Both the position numbers and the translations under genes were made by a program. Source: DASSFZ01 sp035292585 (GTDB taxonomy: Bacteria > Chloroflexota > Anaerolineae > Fen-1058). From it: DNA of 64,000 nt. Positions 1 to 7,862 of the stretch are shown here, piece after piece (position 1 is the first letter of the stretch; each line of letters begins with the position of its first letter). The DNA lies in contig DATDPU010000004.1 of NCBI GenBank assembly GCA_035292585.1, forward strand, positions 14,298-78,297. The letters run 5' to 3'. The notes under the pieces are model-generated. The model saw only the letters and a list, made by a program, of their open reading frames with translations. It did not search any database and was not told the DNA's origin.

Positions 1-744
1 GTCGCTCGGAAGCGGCGCGTCGTCGCTCGGATCGAGTCCGTGCATGGCGACCCCCAGCCGCACCAAATCGAAGTGGCTTTCGGGGAAGCGCAGAATGCCG
101 GGTGAATTGGCCGCGTGCCGAATCGAGAACGTGATGCCCGATGTTTCGAGATCGTTCAAGACTTGCTTGAAGCTCTCAATCTGCCGATAGGTGTAAGTGG
201 GATCGGCTTCATCGGCGCGGGCGAAGTGCGTGAAGATGCCTTCGAGCGACAAGCCTTCCAGTTGAGCCAGTTGTCGAACGACCCCGATCGCTTCATCCGG
301 CAGCAGGCCGAGCCGGTTCATGCCAGTGTTGATCTTGACGTGCACGCGCGCCATGTGGCCCAGCTCCTGCGCCGCGCGGCTGAACTCGCCCGCCGTATCG
401 AGATCGAACACCGCGCAGGCGATGTCATGCGCGAGCGCTTGCCGCGCCAGCCAGCCGGGTGTCCAACCCAACACCACGATCGGGGCGGTGAGGCCGGCCT
501 GTCGCAGCGCGATCGCCTCGTTGAGCGCCGCCACCCCCAGGCAGGTCGCGCCGGACTTGAGCGCCGTGCGCGCCACTTCGAGCGCGCCGTGACCGTAAGC
601 TTCAGCCTTGACGACCGCCATCACCCCGACGCGCGGCCCGACGATCTGTTCAACACGGCGCACGTTGTATGCGGTTGCGCTCAGATCGATCTCGGCCCAG
701 GTGGGACGTGAGAGCTTGGAAACTGAAGCTTGTGCTGGATTCAT
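1..744 (-). CDS. alr: Alanine racemase (5' part, runs off the left edge)
   Basis: PLP enzyme that interconverts L- and D-alanine for peptidoglycan. The minus strand is open from the ATG at 744 to the window edge (248 codons; the C-terminal beta domain is outside). Translation gives AVVKAEAYGHGA near residue 43, which carries the PLP-binding lysine (usual family form VKADAYGHG), then KINTGMNRLG and HFARADE of the barrel, and LVRLGVAMHGLDPS near residue 235, matching the family's R-x-G-x-x-x-Y-G region. A -10 box lies 7 nt before the ATG, so the mRNA should be leaderless and no Shine-Dalgarno is expected. It diverges from tgt. The family is certain; completeness cannot be judged. Confidence 0.95.
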   Translation of the reverse strand, partial: MNPAQASVSKLSRPTWAEIDLSATAYNVRRVEQIVGPRVGVMAVVKAEAYGHGALEVARTALKSGATCLGVAALNEAIALRQAGLTAPIVVLGWTPGWLARQALAHDIACAVFDLDTAGEFSRAAQELGHMARVHVKINTGMNRLGLLPDEAIGVVRQLAQLEGLSLEGIFTHFARADEADPTYTYRQIESFKQVLNDLETSGITFSIRHAANSPGILRFPESHFDLVRLGVAMHGLDPSDDAPLPSD

Positions 745-751
745 GCGTTGG

Positions 752-780
752 AGTATAACATTCGGGTCGGGCCTTGACAA
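752..780 (-). promoter_or_regulatory. Leaderless promoter of alr
   Basis: Minus strand: TTGTCA (780-775), 17-nt spacer, TATACT (757-752), then 7 nt to the ATG at 744. Transcription should start at or within a base or two of the start codon. Confidence 0.75.
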
Positions 781-826
781 CGCATGGGCCTCAACGGATT
801 AGAAACAGACATCCAGCGTGTCCGCT

Positions 827-947
827 AAAAGTCCGTTGTCAGCATGTGTGCAGGCACACAGGGCAAGCAATGCTCTTCGCCCGCGTCCTCGCGGGCGGCC
901 CACCGCGGGGACGCGGTGGGAGAGCATCTTATCGACTGACAACTTTT
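827..947. repeat. Palindromic intergenic repeat with GC-rich hairpin core
   Basis: The core at 871-926 starts TGCTCT and ends AGAGCA and is almost entirely self-complementary GC-rich sequence. Outer partial inverted repeats AAAAGT..TGTCAG (827-842) and CTGACAACTTTT (936-947) enclose it. The core resembles the centre of the element at 36960-37112 and the repeat at 62149-62191. It sits between the alr and tgt promoters; no gene was seen here. Confidence 0.6.
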
Positions 948-971
948 GCCTGTACATAGCAGCAACCTCTG

Positions 972-1000
972 TTGTCGCCGCTCGCCCGATGCCGTATAAT
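972..1000 (+). promoter_or_regulatory. Leaderless promoter of tgt
   Basis: TTGTCG (972-977), 17-nt spacer, TATAAT (995-1000), then exactly 7 nt to the ATG at 1008. This decides the start codon: the upstream in-frame candidate at 972 would lie inside the promoter. Confidence 0.8.
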
Positions 1001-1007
1001 GGCCGCC

Positions 1008-2126
1008 ATGTTCCAATTCGATCTACTCGCCCGCGACGGCCAGGCTCGCGCGGGCGTCTTTCACACCCCGCACGGCGACATTCCCACGCCGGTCTTCGCG
1101 CCGGTCGGCACGGCGGCGACGGTCAAGGGCGTCCCGCCGCGCGACTTGCAAGACCTCGGCGCGACGCTGGTGCTGGCGAACACGTATCACCTGTACTTAC
1201 GCCCCGGCGCTGAGCTGATCGCGCGCCTGGGCGGGCTGCACCGCTTCATGGGTTGGGATGGACCGCTCCTGACCGATTCGGGCGGCTACCAGGTTTTCTC
1301 GCTCAAGGAAATCCGCAAAGTTGACGATGACGGCGTGACCTTCCGATCGCACATCGACGGCAGTGAGCATCGCTTCACGCCGGAGAAAGTGATCGCGATC
1401 GAACAAAACCTCGGCGCGGACATCAGCATGGTGCTCGACGAGTGCGCGCCGCCGCTCGATCGCGCTTACAACATCGAGGCGCTGCGGCGGACGCACCTGT
1501 GGGCCGAACGCTGCCTGCGCGCCAAAACCCGAACCGATCAGGCGCTGTTCGGCATCGTGCAGGGCGGCGTGTTCGACGATCTGCGCGAGCAGTCGGCGCG
1601 CTTCCTGATCGATCTGGATTTCCCCGGCTACGCGATCGGCGGATTGGCCGTCGGCGAGACGAAGGAACAAATGCAGCATGTGCTGGATGTGCTCGACCCG
1701 CTTTTGCCTGAGCTCAAGCCGCGCTACCTGATGGGCGTGGGCACCGTGGAGGATTTCTTCGAGGCCGTCGCGCGCGGCGTCGATATGTTCGACTGCGTGC
1801 TCCCCACCCGGCTGGCGCGACATGGGGCGGCGTTCACGCATCAAGGCCGGCTCAATCTACGCAAATCGACTTTAGCGGAAGACTCGCGACCCATCGAGGA
1901 AGGCTGCCGCTGTTACGCCTGCCAGAACTTCACCCGCGCTTACATTCGGCATCTCATGCAGGCCAACGAAATCCTCGGTCTGTACCTGGCCTCGATCCAT
2001 AACCTTCACTTTCTGCTGGACACGCTGCGCCGCATCCGCCAATCGATCTTCGAGGGCGCATTCGGGCAACTACGGGCCGAGCTGCTGCCTCGTTTAGTCG
2101 CTTCCACAGAAAACTCAACCGATTAG
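1008..2126 (+). CDS. tgt: tRNA-guanine transglycosylase
   Basis: Exchanges G34 of Asp/Asn/His/Tyr tRNAs for preQ1, the base-exchange step of queuosine synthesis. The protein is 372 aa, normal for bacterial Tgt. DSGGYQVFSL holds the general acid/base Asp (about residue 90), GGLAVGE is the substrate-binding loop, and FDCVLPTRLARHG holds the nucleophile Asp (about residue 262). The C-terminal zinc site is complete: C-x-C-x-x-C in CRCYACQ (about 300) plus the His of YIRHL. The ATG at 1008 is chosen because the -10 box ends 7 nt before it. A PTPS-family gene at 48 kb could feed the preQ1 pathway. No oddity seen. Confidence 0.97.
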   Translation: MFQFDLLARDGQARAGVFHTPHGDIPTPVFAPVGTAATVKGVPPRDLQDLGATLVLANTYHLYLRPGAELIARLGGLHRFMGWDGPLLTDSGGYQVFSLKEIRKVDDDGVTFRSHIDGSEHRFTPEKVIAIEQNLGADISMVLDECAPPLDRAYNIEALRRTHLWAERCLRAKTRTDQALFGIVQGGVFDDLREQSARFLIDLDFPGYAIGGLAVGETKEQMQHVLDVLDPLLPELKPRYLMGVGTVEDFFEAVARGVDMFDCVLPTRLARHGAAFTHQGRLNLRKSTLAEDSRPIEEGCRCYACQNFTRAYIRHLMQANEILGLYLASIHNLHFLLDTLRRIRQSIFEGAFGQLRAELLPRLVASTENSTD

Positions 2127-2202
2127 TCGCACGCCCGGCCGATTGCTTGGAACAGGTTTGAACCCCGCCCATAATGGTAATCCTACCGTAACCAGGTTCT
2201 GC

Positions 2203-2231
2203 TTGACTTCCAATTTTAGCTAGACTATCAT
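2203..2231 (+). promoter_or_regulatory. Promoter of the small gene at 2281
   Basis: TTGACT (2203-2208), 17-nt spacer, TATCAT (2226-2231). Transcription should start near 2238, just after the first ATG (2236), which favours the ATG at 2281 as the translation start. Confidence 0.6.
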
Positions 2232-2280
2232 ACTTATGTATTATCGCCGGTTGGACAACAGAGAGTCGGCACGGAGACTT

Positions 2281-2517
2281 ATGAAGCGGCCGCAACGCGA
2301 GCTCAATCGCACTTATACCATTTACGGAAGCGGTGCGTGGGGGGGCTGTTCGGCGATACAGGCCAAGTTGATGGAGTACGGCGTGTGTTCGTACACCGGT
2401 TGGGCGCCCAGCCCGCCTCGCTGGCGTTTCCTGTTTGATACTTATCTCAGCCTGTCCGAACTCCGCAGCCTTCTAGCCGATTTATGGGGAAGGTATGAGC
2501 TGAAGGTCGAGGGATAG
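2281..2517 (+). CDS. Small hypothetical protein
   Basis: Not recognised. It is 78 aa from the ATG at 2281, preceded by GGAG about 7 nt upstream; an alternative ATG at 2236 would give 93 aa but lies too close to the -10 box. The protein is basic and soluble-looking, with YGSGAWGGCSA near the N-terminus, an aromatic middle (GWAPSPPRWRF) and an amphipathic C-terminal stretch (LSELRSLLADLWGRYEL). No membrane segment or signal peptide. A good promoter upstream and a hairpin terminator downstream argue that it is a real unit. It converges with asnS. Confidence 0.55.
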   Translation: MKRPQRELNRTYTIYGSGAWGGCSAIQAKLMEYGVCSYTGWAPSPPRWRFLFDTYLSLSELRSLLADLWGRYELKVEG

Positions 2518-2543
2518 CGCGCAGACTTCCATTTCGATACCAC

Positions 2544-2575
2544 AAGAGCCACCGCGTCAGGTGGCTCTTGTTGTT
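2544..2575. terminator. Bidirectional terminator between the small gene and asnS
   Basis: Perfect 10-bp stem AAGAGCCACC / GGTGGCTCTT with a 6-nt loop, followed on the plus strand by TGTTGTT. It sits between two convergent genes. Confidence 0.7.
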
Positions 2576-2595
2576 CGATGGCGAGTGGATCGACG

Positions 2596-3933
2596 CTAAG
2601 GGTAAAGCCGATTGAGCAAGCGCGGGAACGGCGATACTTCGCGGATGTGCTCCAGCCCACAGACCCAGGCGACCGTCCGCTCGACCCCCAGCCCGAAGCC
2701 CGAGTGCGGCGTCGAGCCATATTTGCGCAGCTCGACGTACCAGCGGTAAGGCTCCAGCGGTAAGCCATGATCCTGGATGCGCTGCACCAGCAGGTCGGGG
2801 TCGGAGATGCGTTCCGAACCGCCGATGATCTCGCCGTAGCCTTCGGGCGCGAGCAGGTCGGCGCTCTTGCACACTTCCGGCCGGCCGGGCCACGGTTCCA
2901 TGTAGAACGCTTTGACCGCGGTGGGATACCCGACGACGAAGACCGGCTTATCGAACTGCTGTGTCAGCGCCGTCTCGTGCGGCGATCCGAAATCGTCGCC
3001 CCATTCGATCTTCAACAACTCCTTCTGCTCCGGGTCGGTTTCCTTCTCGCGCAGGCCGCGAAGTAAGGTGATCGCGTCGTCGTAACGCAGGCGTGGAAAC
3101 GGCGGCGCGATTTTCTCCAATGCGCTCGTCTCGCGCCCTAAAAACTTCAACTCGGCCGCGCGCTCCTTCAAACACGTCTGCACGATGTGGCTGACGAATT
3201 GTTCTTCGATCTCTAATACTTGATCGAGATCGCAGAACGCGATCTCCGGCTCGACCATCCAGAATTCGGTCAGGTGGCGGCGCGTCTTCGATTTCTCCGC
3301 TCGAAACGTCGGCCCGAAACAATACACCGCCTTGAACGCGAAGATGTTGGCCTCGTTGTACAACTGGCCGGTCTGCGCCAGGTACGCTTTCTCATCGAAA
3401 TAATCGACTTCGAACAACGTGGAAGTGCCCTCGGCTGCGGACGGGGTGAGGATCGGCGTCGAGACTTCGAGGAAGCCGTGCGAGTCGAGCCAGTCGCGGA
3501 TCGCCCGCATCACCGTCGCTCGCACGCGCTGGATCGCCCACTGGCGCGACGAGCGCAGCCACAGGTGGCGATGATCCATCAGGAACTCGACGCCGTGCTC
3601 TTTCGGCGTGATCGGATAGTTCTCCGCCAGCTGGATCAGGCGCAAGGCTTTGACGCCGAGCTCGAACCCGCCGGGGATGCCTGGGGCGCGCGGATCGGCG
3701 CGGACGACCCCGGTCACTTCGATACTCGACTCTTGACCCAGTCGCTTCGATAGATCGAATAGCTCCGGCGCGACGTCTTTGGCGAACACGACCGCCTGCA
3801 CAATGCCGGCGCCGTCGCGCACTTGCAAGAACGACAGCTTGCCCTTAGCGGTCTTGTCGTACAGCCAGCCCTGGAGCGTGACTTCTTGCCCGACGTGCTG
3901 CGCGATATTTTCGATGCGAATGATATCGGCCAC
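2596..3933 (-). CDS. asnS: Asparaginyl-tRNA synthetase
   Basis: Class IIb synthetase that charges tRNA-Asn with asparagine. It has 445 aa, usual for the family. The N-terminal OB-fold anticodon domain (GKLSFLQVRDGAG, about 31-43) is followed by the class II core: motif 2 region FGPTFRAEKSKTRRHLTEF and motif 3 region GFGLGVERTVAWVCG near the C-terminus. Start is GTG at 3933 with GGAGG about 6 nt upstream. Presence of AsnRS suggests direct Asn-tRNA charging rather than only the amidotransferase route. Called AsnRS rather than AspRS from the absence of the bacterial AspRS GAD insertion and the AsnRS-like core. Confidence 0.95.
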   Translation of the reverse strand: MADIIRIENIAQHVGQEVTLQGWLYDKTAKGKLSFLQVRDGAGIVQAVVFAKDVAPELFDLSKRLGQESSIEVTGVVRADPRAPGIPGGFELGVKALRLIQLAENYPITPKEHGVEFLMDHRHLWLRSSRQWAIQRVRATVMRAIRDWLDSHGFLEVSTPILTPSAAEGTSTLFEVDYFDEKAYLAQTGQLYNEANIFAFKAVYCFGPTFRAEKSKTRRHLTEFWMVEPEIAFCDLDQVLEIEEQFVSHIVQTCLKERAAELKFLGRETSALEKIAPPFPRLRYDDAITLLRGLREKETDPEQKELLKIEWGDDFGSPHETALTQQFDKPVFVVGYPTAVKAFYMEPWPGRPEVCKSADLLAPEGYGEIIGGSERISDPDLLVQRIQDHGLPLEPYRWYVELRKYGSTPHSGFGLGVERTVAWVCGLEHIREVSPFPRLLNRLYP

Positions 3934-3960
3934 AATGTCCTCCGCGAGGATTGTGAAGTG

Positions 3961-3989
3961 ATTCTAACTGACCTCGGCGCACGGGTCAA
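3961..3989 (-). promoter_or_regulatory. Promoter of asnS
   Basis: Minus strand TTGACC (3989-3984), 17-nt spacer, TAGAAT (3966-3961), about 27 nt upstream of the GTG start. Confidence 0.65.
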
Positions 3990-4006
3990 GCAACCAGCGC
4001 TCGAAA

Positions 4007-4040
4007 CAAAAAAGCGGAACCGGGTTCTCCCGGCTCCGCT
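4007..4040 (-). terminator. Terminator of the 4083 gene
   Basis: Hairpin AGCGGAGCCGGG / CCCGGTTCCGCT with a 4-nt loop, then TTTTTT on the minus strand. It belongs to the AGCGGAGC..GCTCCGCT terminator family seen six times between 4 and 13.7 kb. Confidence 0.8.
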
Positions 4041-4082
4041 GCCTGTATAAAAGTGTGGTCAACAGAGTTCAAACTAATCTGT

Positions 4083-4793
4083 TTACCAATCCAGTTCCCA
4101 GAACGGCGTTGGCAGGGAAACCTCAATCTGTTTGTTAGCGGTTTCCTTGGAATGGCGGCTGGCGGCCAAGTTAAGCGCCTCGAGTTTCGTTGTATCCACG
4201 AGATACACCTGGTCATTGCTCAACCAATAACCCAATCCATCCTCCGCGGCCTTGACCTCCCCTTGCAAGGCCATGATGCCACTGAAAACGAGTTCGTCGC
4301 CAGTTGCTGGGTCCATAATTTCTCGGTCGGGAATATCGCCATCAAGTGAATTAAACTGGACATGAAAACCACGTTGTTGACTGATAGTGGAGTAGCCAAC
4401 AAGCAAGAAACTGGTTACTTGGAAGCTGGTTTTCTCAACCATGGCCTTCACGTCAGCGATCGGAATGGGACGTGCAAAAGTGACCTGAACAGGTACCCTC
4501 TCTCCCCGATTCTGGCTGATCAGCGCCTGTCCGCGTTGGTGGTTCGCTTCAACGTATTTCTTGAGGACTAGCGGGTCATTGGTATCCACGCTGACTACCA
4601 TGTAGATACCCTCATTATCGCCTTGTCCACTGTAACGGAAAGCGTCCGTTGTGCCACTAAACTGAACACGCCCGGCTAGAGTGGGATGAACCTGGCTTGC
4701 AATCAATAGAATCGCCATTGCAAGTACGAGTCCAAAAATAAGCGTTCGGCGTTGTCGAGAAGTCCATGTTCTTCCCATCACTTTTACGCTCAC
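4083..4793 (-). CDS. Exported paralog 1 (unknown conserved C-terminal domain)
   Basis: Not assigned to a known family. 236 aa with a basic N-terminus and one hydrophobic segment (about 18-33), so a signal anchor or uncleaved signal peptide. The C-terminal half shares an ordered set of motifs with the genes at 4870 and 5621: VTF..P (104-109), SFLLVG (128-133), GIMALQG (172-178) and VYLVDTT (196-202), ending PTPFWELDW. Start is GTG at 4793 with AGGAAAG 5 nt upstream; an ATG five codons in is possible. Flanked by its own terminator, it is the last of the leftward accessory block. Role unknown; probably an envelope protein. Confidence 0.7.
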   Translation of the reverse strand: MSVKVMGRTWTSRQRRTLIFGLVLAMAILLIASQVHPTLAGRVQFSGTTDAFRYSGQGDNEGIYMVVSVDTNDPLVLKKYVEANHQRGQALISQNRGERVPVQVTFARPIPIADVKAMVEKTSFQVTSFLLVGYSTISQQRGFHVQFNSLDGDIPDREIMDPATGDELVFSGIMALQGEVKAAEDGLGYWLSNDQVYLVDTTKLEALNLAASRHSKETANKQIEVSLPTPFWELDW

Positions 4794-4816
4794 AATCTTT
4801 CCTATCTCGAAATGGT

Positions 4817-4853
4817 AACAAAACCAGCGGAGCGAAAACGTTCTAGCTCCGCT
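4817..4853 (-). terminator. Terminator of the 4870 gene
   Basis: AGCGGAGC (minus strand from 4853) pairs with GCTCCGCT (to 4826), followed by GGTTTTGTT. Confidence 0.7.
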
Positions 4854-4869
4854 ATATCTTCAATGAAGA

Positions 4870-5448
4870 TTAGCGCTGGACCAATTCTCGGACTTCGCCC
4901 ATTGTCGTATCGACCAAGTACACACGCGGATCCTCCACCAACCGACCCAGGTTATCAGCATTCGGCGCGATAGCGCCTTGCAAGACCATCACACCCAAAT
5001 ACTGGATCGACTGACCGCGCGGCCCTGCTTCCTGAGCGGGAATGTCTGACAGGTCAGCATTGACAATTGAAGTGGATTTCTCGCCATTCGCACCCTGGCC
5101 TACCAGCAGGAAACTCTTAACGTGCAAGCCTGCGTCCGCAGCCAAGCCCCGCACCTCATCCGGGGCCAAAGGGTGGCGTAGCGTGACTTGAACTTCAACG
5201 GGATCACCGGCGCGAGCCAGCAGCGCCTTTATACGCGCTACATTGGCGCGTTCATAGTTTTGTAGTGCGGCCGATCCGAGGAGAGGGATCAAGCGAATTT
5301 TAACTTCGACTGCACCATCCTTACGCTCATGAACCTGATAAGTGTAGGCCCCACCCGATCCCAGCTCATACCCCAAAGCGTAAAACGTAGCGCCAACACC
5401 AAACAGCAACACAAGCGGGATAATACCGATCAAGAAAATTCTCTTCAT
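4870..5448 (-). CDS. Exported paralog 2 (unknown conserved C-terminal domain)
   Basis: 192 aa. The N-terminus MKRIF plus a hydrophobic stretch to about residue 27 is a signal peptide or anchor. The C-terminal part repeats the motif order of paralog 1: VTL..P (88-93), KSFLLVGQG (111-119), GVMVLQG (152-158), NADNLGRLVEDP (163-174) and VYLVDTT (176-182). The N-terminal halves of the two paralogs differ, so the shared unit is the roughly 100-residue C-terminal domain. No enzyme motif seen. Tandem position next to two relatives suggests local duplication. Confidence 0.75.
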   Translation of the reverse strand: MKRIFLIGIIPLVLLFGVGATFYALGYELGSGGAYTYQVHERKDGAVEVKIRLIPLLGSAALQNYERANVARIKALLARAGDPVEVQVTLRHPLAPDEVRGLAADAGLHVKSFLLVGQGANGEKSTSIVNADLSDIPAQEAGPRGQSIQYLGVMVLQGAIAPNADNLGRLVEDPRVYLVDTTMGEVRELVQR

Positions 5449-5530
5449 GTTTGCCTTATGGACATGAAATGAAACCGTGCCAAATTGCTCTTAAATCCTA
5501 CGACTTAATCTTGCCGCGAGAGTCAAGGAT

Positions 5531-5570
5531 GGCAACAAAAGACCAGCGGAGCTAGCATTCTGGCTCCGCT
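5531..5570 (-). terminator. Terminator of the 5621 gene
   Basis: AGCGGAGC / GCTCCGCT hairpin at 5545-5570 followed on the minus strand by CTTTTGTTGCC; same family as at 4013 and 4826. Confidence 0.7.
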
Positions 5571-5620
5571 GTCGCAGAAATGTGCAAATTGGCTCGAAAA
5601 ACCGCAATAAAAGCATATCG

Positions 5621-6034
5621 TTAGGGCCTGATTTCACCAGCGGCAATATACCAAGCTGGCGTTGTAATGCCAACTTGATCCAACTCTACCGGATACCCCA
5701 GCGCAGTCTCCACATCTTGGCTGATAGTGTTGTAAATTACATCTACAAGGGCCAGGCGTGGATTGTCGGCTATGAATTCCAAATTGTCGGCAGCGTGCTC
5801 CACTATCCCGGTTAATACCATGATCCCATCGATCTGAATGCCTTGAACGTCTGGTAAGCCTGCAATCATGCCTGACTGCGGGAAACTGTATGCGAAGCTT
5901 AATTGATTAGAAATGTCTCGTCCACTGGAGCCGTACGATAAGACTGTCATACCAGTTTGCTTAACGACTTCCTGTGCCTCTGCCAAGGAAACCGGTATTG
6001 CAAAGGTAATAACACAGAACTTACGCAGTTGCAT
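5621..6034 (-). CDS. Paralog 3, 5'-truncated by a palindromic insertion
   Basis: 137 aa from the ATG at 6034, which lies inside the repeat at 6019-6103. The protein begins right at the shared domain: VITFAIPVSL (8-17), GIMVLTG (70-76), NLEFIADNPRLALVDV (84-99), ending TTPAWYIAAGEIRP, comparable to the PTPFWEL tail of paralog 1. The export signal and N-terminal half found in the two relatives are missing. Upstream, the preceding gene stops 2 nt from the element. It is either a decayed copy or a domain now made in the cytoplasm from a start codon supplied by the insertion. The frame continues through the element to a TTG at 6112, giving 163 aa. Confidence 0.6.
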   Translation of the reverse strand: MQLRKFCVITFAIPVSLAEAQEVVKQTGMTVLSYGSSGRDISNQLSFAYSFPQSGMIAGLPDVQGIQIDGIMVLTGIVEHAADNLEFIADNPRLALVDVIYNTISQDVETALGYPVELDQVGITTPAWYIAAGEIRP

Positions 6035-6103
6035 GTTGCTGCCGCAGTTGTACTGCGGCAGATGGGGCGGCGGCAGTGCAACTGCCGCACCAACTGCGTA
6101 AGT
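6019..6103. mobile_element. 85-bp palindromic MITE-like element
   Basis: Perfect 13-bp terminal inverted repeats ACTTACGCAGTTG (6019-6031) and CAACTGCGTAAGT (6091-6103). The interior is also palindromic, with GCCGCAGTTG..CTGCGGCAG and GGCGGCAGTG..ACTGCCGC, so the whole can fold into a cruciform. It has no coding capacity. It separates the 6105 gene from the truncated paralog at 5621. Target-site duplication is not clear. Confidence 0.65.
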
Positions 6104-6104
6104 C

Positions 6105-6941
6105 CTAAACAACTAAGGTAGGTTGCTCTCGCTCTCGGAGAGTGTCAACCAACGAAAGATTAAGCGCCTTATATTGTTCGAATACGCCTGGAGTATGGAA
6201 ATCCACCTGCATCCTCACACGTGTCTTTCCATGCCTTGTCCTGACCACCCGATAGCTATATGTATCATTGGGATCTTGAACACTCCACAAAGGCTTGTCC
6301 TGCTCTTCGAGAGGTGGTCTGCTTGTATCACTTGAGAATTGATCCTCGACTGCGCTTTCAAGCCCGGAGGAATCCAGAGCCGCATTTGGGGCTGGGGCTG
6401 CTGGCCCAGTGCATCCTCCCATACTGTATATACTGTATAACTTCTTATCGAGCCAATACTTCCCGCCGAAAAGATCCATTTCAAAAGTGATATTAACTTC
6501 GCCGTTATCACTGGATGTATTGCACTGCCACTTGACATTGTAATAATAGGATGTCCCGGCGACTATAGAATTTGTATTCAAGTATAGCTCGATTTCCTCT
6601 TGGACATCCGGAGCAGGCCCAACACAATCATCGAAAGTTCTTGCTCCCGTATTGGGAAGGTTGGTCGCAACGAGGATCGGATAGAGCTTATCACCTGTAG
6701 GCGAACTAGTTGTGCAATCAGCCGTCTGGTCGAAAAGCTCAGACCAAACATTGCTCTTCATTGCCGAAACCCCGCCCGAATTCCACTTGATCGACTCTGC
6801 CTTCATCCAAACACCATTAGGAATGTACTCTTTTGAAAAAGTACCTGTATATGGCACTTCGGGTGTACCAGGATAAGACTGCCAGGCAAGGGATACGAGT
6901 GCAAGAGCAATGAGCAGGAAGTGAATCTTTCGAGTTTTCAT
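6105..6941 (-). CDS. Secreted protein of unknown function
   Basis: 278 aa from the ATG at 6941, which overlaps the stop of the upstream membrane-protein gene (ATGA), so the two are translationally coupled. N-terminal signal peptide MKTRKIHFLLIALALVSLAW followed by a mature part rich in Ser, Thr, Asn and Tyr. Paired cysteines (DCTTS, DDCVGP, WQCNTS, GGCTGP) fit an extracytoplasmic beta-rich fold. The C-terminus VRMQVDFHTPGVFEQYKA looks like a beta strand pair plus helix. No catalytic motif recognised. Probably a surface or exported partner of the membrane protein encoded before it. Confidence 0.7.
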   Translation of the reverse strand: MKTRKIHFLLIALALVSLAWQSYPGTPEVPYTGTFSKEYIPNGVWMKAESIKWNSGGVSAMKSNVWSELFDQTADCTTSSPTGDKLYPILVATNLPNTGARTFDDCVGPAPDVQEEIELYLNTNSIVAGTSYYYNVKWQCNTSSDNGEVNITFEMDLFGGKYWLDKKLYSIYSMGGCTGPAAPAPNAALDSSGLESAVEDQFSSDTSRPPLEEQDKPLWSVQDPNDTYSYRVVRTRHGKTRVRMQVDFHTPGVFEQYKALNLSLVDTLREREQPTLVV

Positions 6942-7792
6942 TGTTCGACTCCTTGTCGTCGTGGATTGGAAAAGAGCTTGAAAAACAGATAAGGCACGCT
7001 GATAGCCCAGAACAGGCCGGCTAGACCAGCAAGCACCGCCGACGTAAACCATCCCCTCTCGAAGAGCTTCCAGATATCCGGATTGATCAAGAGGCTCTGT
7101 TTATCAAACGCCCACACAAGCATGGCGACAAACGGAAGAAGAAATCCATACAAGATAGCCCTGGGACCTTTCACAAACAATCGAATGATTAGCCCGACCA
7201 AGCCGACGCTGGCGGCAACTTGTAAGTGGATTGTTAAAGGTTCGGTGAACGGAAGAGGTACATCGTTTAAGCCCGGACGGATGATGGAGCGTACTATGCG
7301 AATGCTGAAAAAACATAGAACCGTTGTCCCTACAATAGCAAACCATTCCCGTCGAGATCTCGGTTGAAGGATTAAGTGCTGTGCAAAAATCCCCAAAAGT
7401 AGGCCGACCAGGCCGGCCAGTAGAGCTAGAGTGGGCCAACCAATCGGTATGATAACTGAGAGATCTTGCCTGTTCAGAAACCACACCGAAAGCGCAAGAG
7501 ATGGGGCAAGGAATCCATAAAGAAGGGCTGTGCGGCCTCTCTTCAATATGTAGACGACGAGGCTTGCCAAGCCTGTAAGGACGGCGACCCAGATATGGAA
7601 AGAGACGGGTTCTATATCTTGGGAAAGCAGTGCAGATGAGTCCACGGGCACGGCATGAAAACCAGCGCCTACCACCATACGAGCGAGAGGAACGGCAAAT
7701 AAACATATTAACGTTACAGCAACAAGCACGGACAGTTCAAGCAAGAGTCTCACCCTGATAGGCATCTTTCTTATTTGGTAAGTGTCAAGCAT
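6938..7792 (-). CDS. Polytopic membrane protein with internal duplication
   Basis: 284 aa, unrecognised family. Two halves (about 18-143 and 150-273) repeat the same order of elements: a first membrane helix, a loop ending in E-P, two helices, RTALLYGFLAP (87-97) or RAILYGFLLP (211-220), then VWFLNRQDLS (103-112) or VWAFDKQSLL (226-235), then LAGLVGLLLGI (125-135) or LAGLAGLFWAI (254-264). About four membrane segments per half are likely. Start ATG at 7792 with GGAG upstream. It is the first gene of an operon with the 6105 gene, and three 11-bp repeats lie 71 bp upstream. It could be a transporter-like or sensor membrane component; function unknown. Confidence 0.75.
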   Translation of the reverse strand: MLDTYQIRKMPIRVRLLLELSVLVAVTLICLFAVPLARMVVGAGFHAVPVDSSALLSQDIEPVSFHIWVAVLTGLASLVVYILKRGRTALLYGFLAPSLALSVWFLNRQDLSVIIPIGWPTLALLAGLVGLLLGIFAQHLILQPRSRREWFAIVGTTVLCFFSIRIVRSIIRPGLNDVPLPFTEPLTIHLQVAASVGLVGLIIRLFVKGPRAILYGFLLPFVAMLVWAFDKQSLLINPDIWKLFERGWFTSAVLAGLAGLFWAISVPYLFFKLFSNPRRQGVEQ

Positions 7793-7862
7793 TTATGAAC
7801 ACTCCGTGCTGTGATTGTGTTTTTACTGTACTCTCCCAATATTAAAACCACTTCTCGATCCG

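Noticed and set aside
115..711. Plus-strand 198-codon open frame at the left edge
   Set aside because: Complementary strand encodes alanine racemase with all motifs; this frame is a high-GC shadow.
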